Shown: piece by piece, positions 13,307 through 13,423 of the stretch | How positions within the stretch are numbered: position 1 is the stretch's first letter | Layout of the letters: each line of letters starts with the position of its first letter | Assembly: GCA_900543415.1 (NCBI GenBank) | Contig: UQRE01000050.1 | Location: 1-13,423, forward strand | Source of the DNA: an uncultured Dorea sp. | GTDB lineage: Bacteria > Bacillota > Clostridia > Lachnospirales > Lachnospiraceae | DNA length: 13,423 nucleotides | Direction: 5' to 3' | Position numbers and translations under genes: made by a program | The notes under the pieces: model-generated | Database searches by the model: none | What the model was told of the DNA's origin: nothing | What the model saw: only the letters and a program-made list of their open reading frames with translations

Positions 13307-13366
13307 ATATTAAAAATGGAGTGTTGGCAAAGGCGCCGCAGGAGTAATCCTGCTGGCGCCTTTTTT
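13307..13366 (+). ncRNA. Possible ~60-nt RNA between a consensus promoter and a terminator
   Basis: Transcription from 13272-13300 would start near 13307 and stop at the T run 13361-13366, giving about 60 nt: a 22-nt single-stranded 5' part and the terminator hairpin. It could be a small regulatory RNA, or an attenuated leader of a gene beyond the right edge. No known RNA family is recognised. The placement is seen; the existence of the RNA is inferred. Confidence 0.4.
13329..13366 (+). terminator. Strong rho-independent terminator with GTAA tetraloop
   Basis: AAAGGCGCC (13329-13337) pairs with GGCGCCTTT (13355-13363), and GCAGGA (13338-13343) with TCCTGC (13348-13353). T13354 is a single bulge and the loop GTAA is of the GNRA type. 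Six T follow the GC-rich stem. It would also end the mgl operon transcript. Confidence 0.9.
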
Positions 13367-13377
13367 CGCTTTATAGG

Positions 13378-13401
13378 AAAGTTCGACTTTCGTCGAACTT
13401 T
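13378..13401. repeat. Perfect 10-bp inverted repeat near the right edge
   Basis: AAAGTTCGAC (13378-13387) pairs with GTCGAACTTT (13392-13401) around TTTC. With As before and Ts after, it could be a weak terminator in either direction, for example for a gene converging from the right. Its owner is outside the window. Confidence 0.55.
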
Positions 13402-13423
13402 TGAATGAAAATAGCCCGCACAA

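Noticed and set aside
13316..13408. 30-codon ORF across the last terminator (begins MECWQRR)
   Set aside because: There is no ribosome binding site, and the frame runs through the terminator hairpin and the next inverted repeat, so a leader peptide is not supported.
1..13423. CRISPR array, riboswitch, phage genes or attachment site
   Set aside because: I saw no regularly spaced repeats, no known riboswitch core and no integrase. The tRNA genes show no duplicated 3' ends that would mark an integration.

Overview
The window looks like a chromosome segment of a low-GC Firmicute, most likely a gut Clostridia of the Lachnospiraceae type. This is inferred from the strong purine-rich ribosome binding sites, consensus sigma-A promoters, tRNA genes without encoded CCA ends, and the family make-up of the proteins. 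No species can be named from the sequence alone.

Left part (1-2045): the left edge carries the 5' part of an IS30-like transposase reading leftwards, apparently without a start codon. A perfect consensus promoter (TTGACA, 17 bp, TATAAT) then drives a six-gene tRNA cluster, Pro(TGG)-Gly(TCC)-Arg(TCT)-His(GTG)-Gln(TTG)-Lys(TTT), closed by a 16-bp terminator hairpin. A single-gene IS200/IS605-type element (tnpA only, minus strand) sits between this cluster and a convergent tRNA-Leu(TAG) gene that has its own promoter and terminator. The element has matched end hairpins and an RNA stem that would bury the tnpA ribosome binding site, so it looks intact and self-limiting.

Middle part (2046-4570): a pepV-like M20 dipeptidase and an RNase Z-like metallo-beta-lactamase-fold hydrolase form a two-gene unit with its own promoter and terminator.

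Right part (4600-13260): this is a sugar sensing and uptake locus. A YesN-type response regulator (REC plus AraC helix-turn-helix), a LytS/YesM-type membrane histidine kinase and a sugar-binding lipoprotein overlap head to tail. They are followed by mglB (galactose/glucose-binding lipoprotein with a calcium loop), mglA (double ATPase), mglC (permease) and a small two-helix membrane protein. The likely logic is that the first lipoprotein senses extracellular sugar for the kinase, the regulator activates mglB, and a terminator after mglB sets the ratio of binding protein to transporter. Both the regulator gene and mglB have extended -10 promoters, and the same 10-base word lies upstream of each.

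Right edge (13261-13423): a second perfect consensus promoter is followed about 30 bases later by a strong terminator with a GNRA loop. It would make an RNA of only about 60 nt, either a small RNA or an attenuated leader, and is the least explained signal here.
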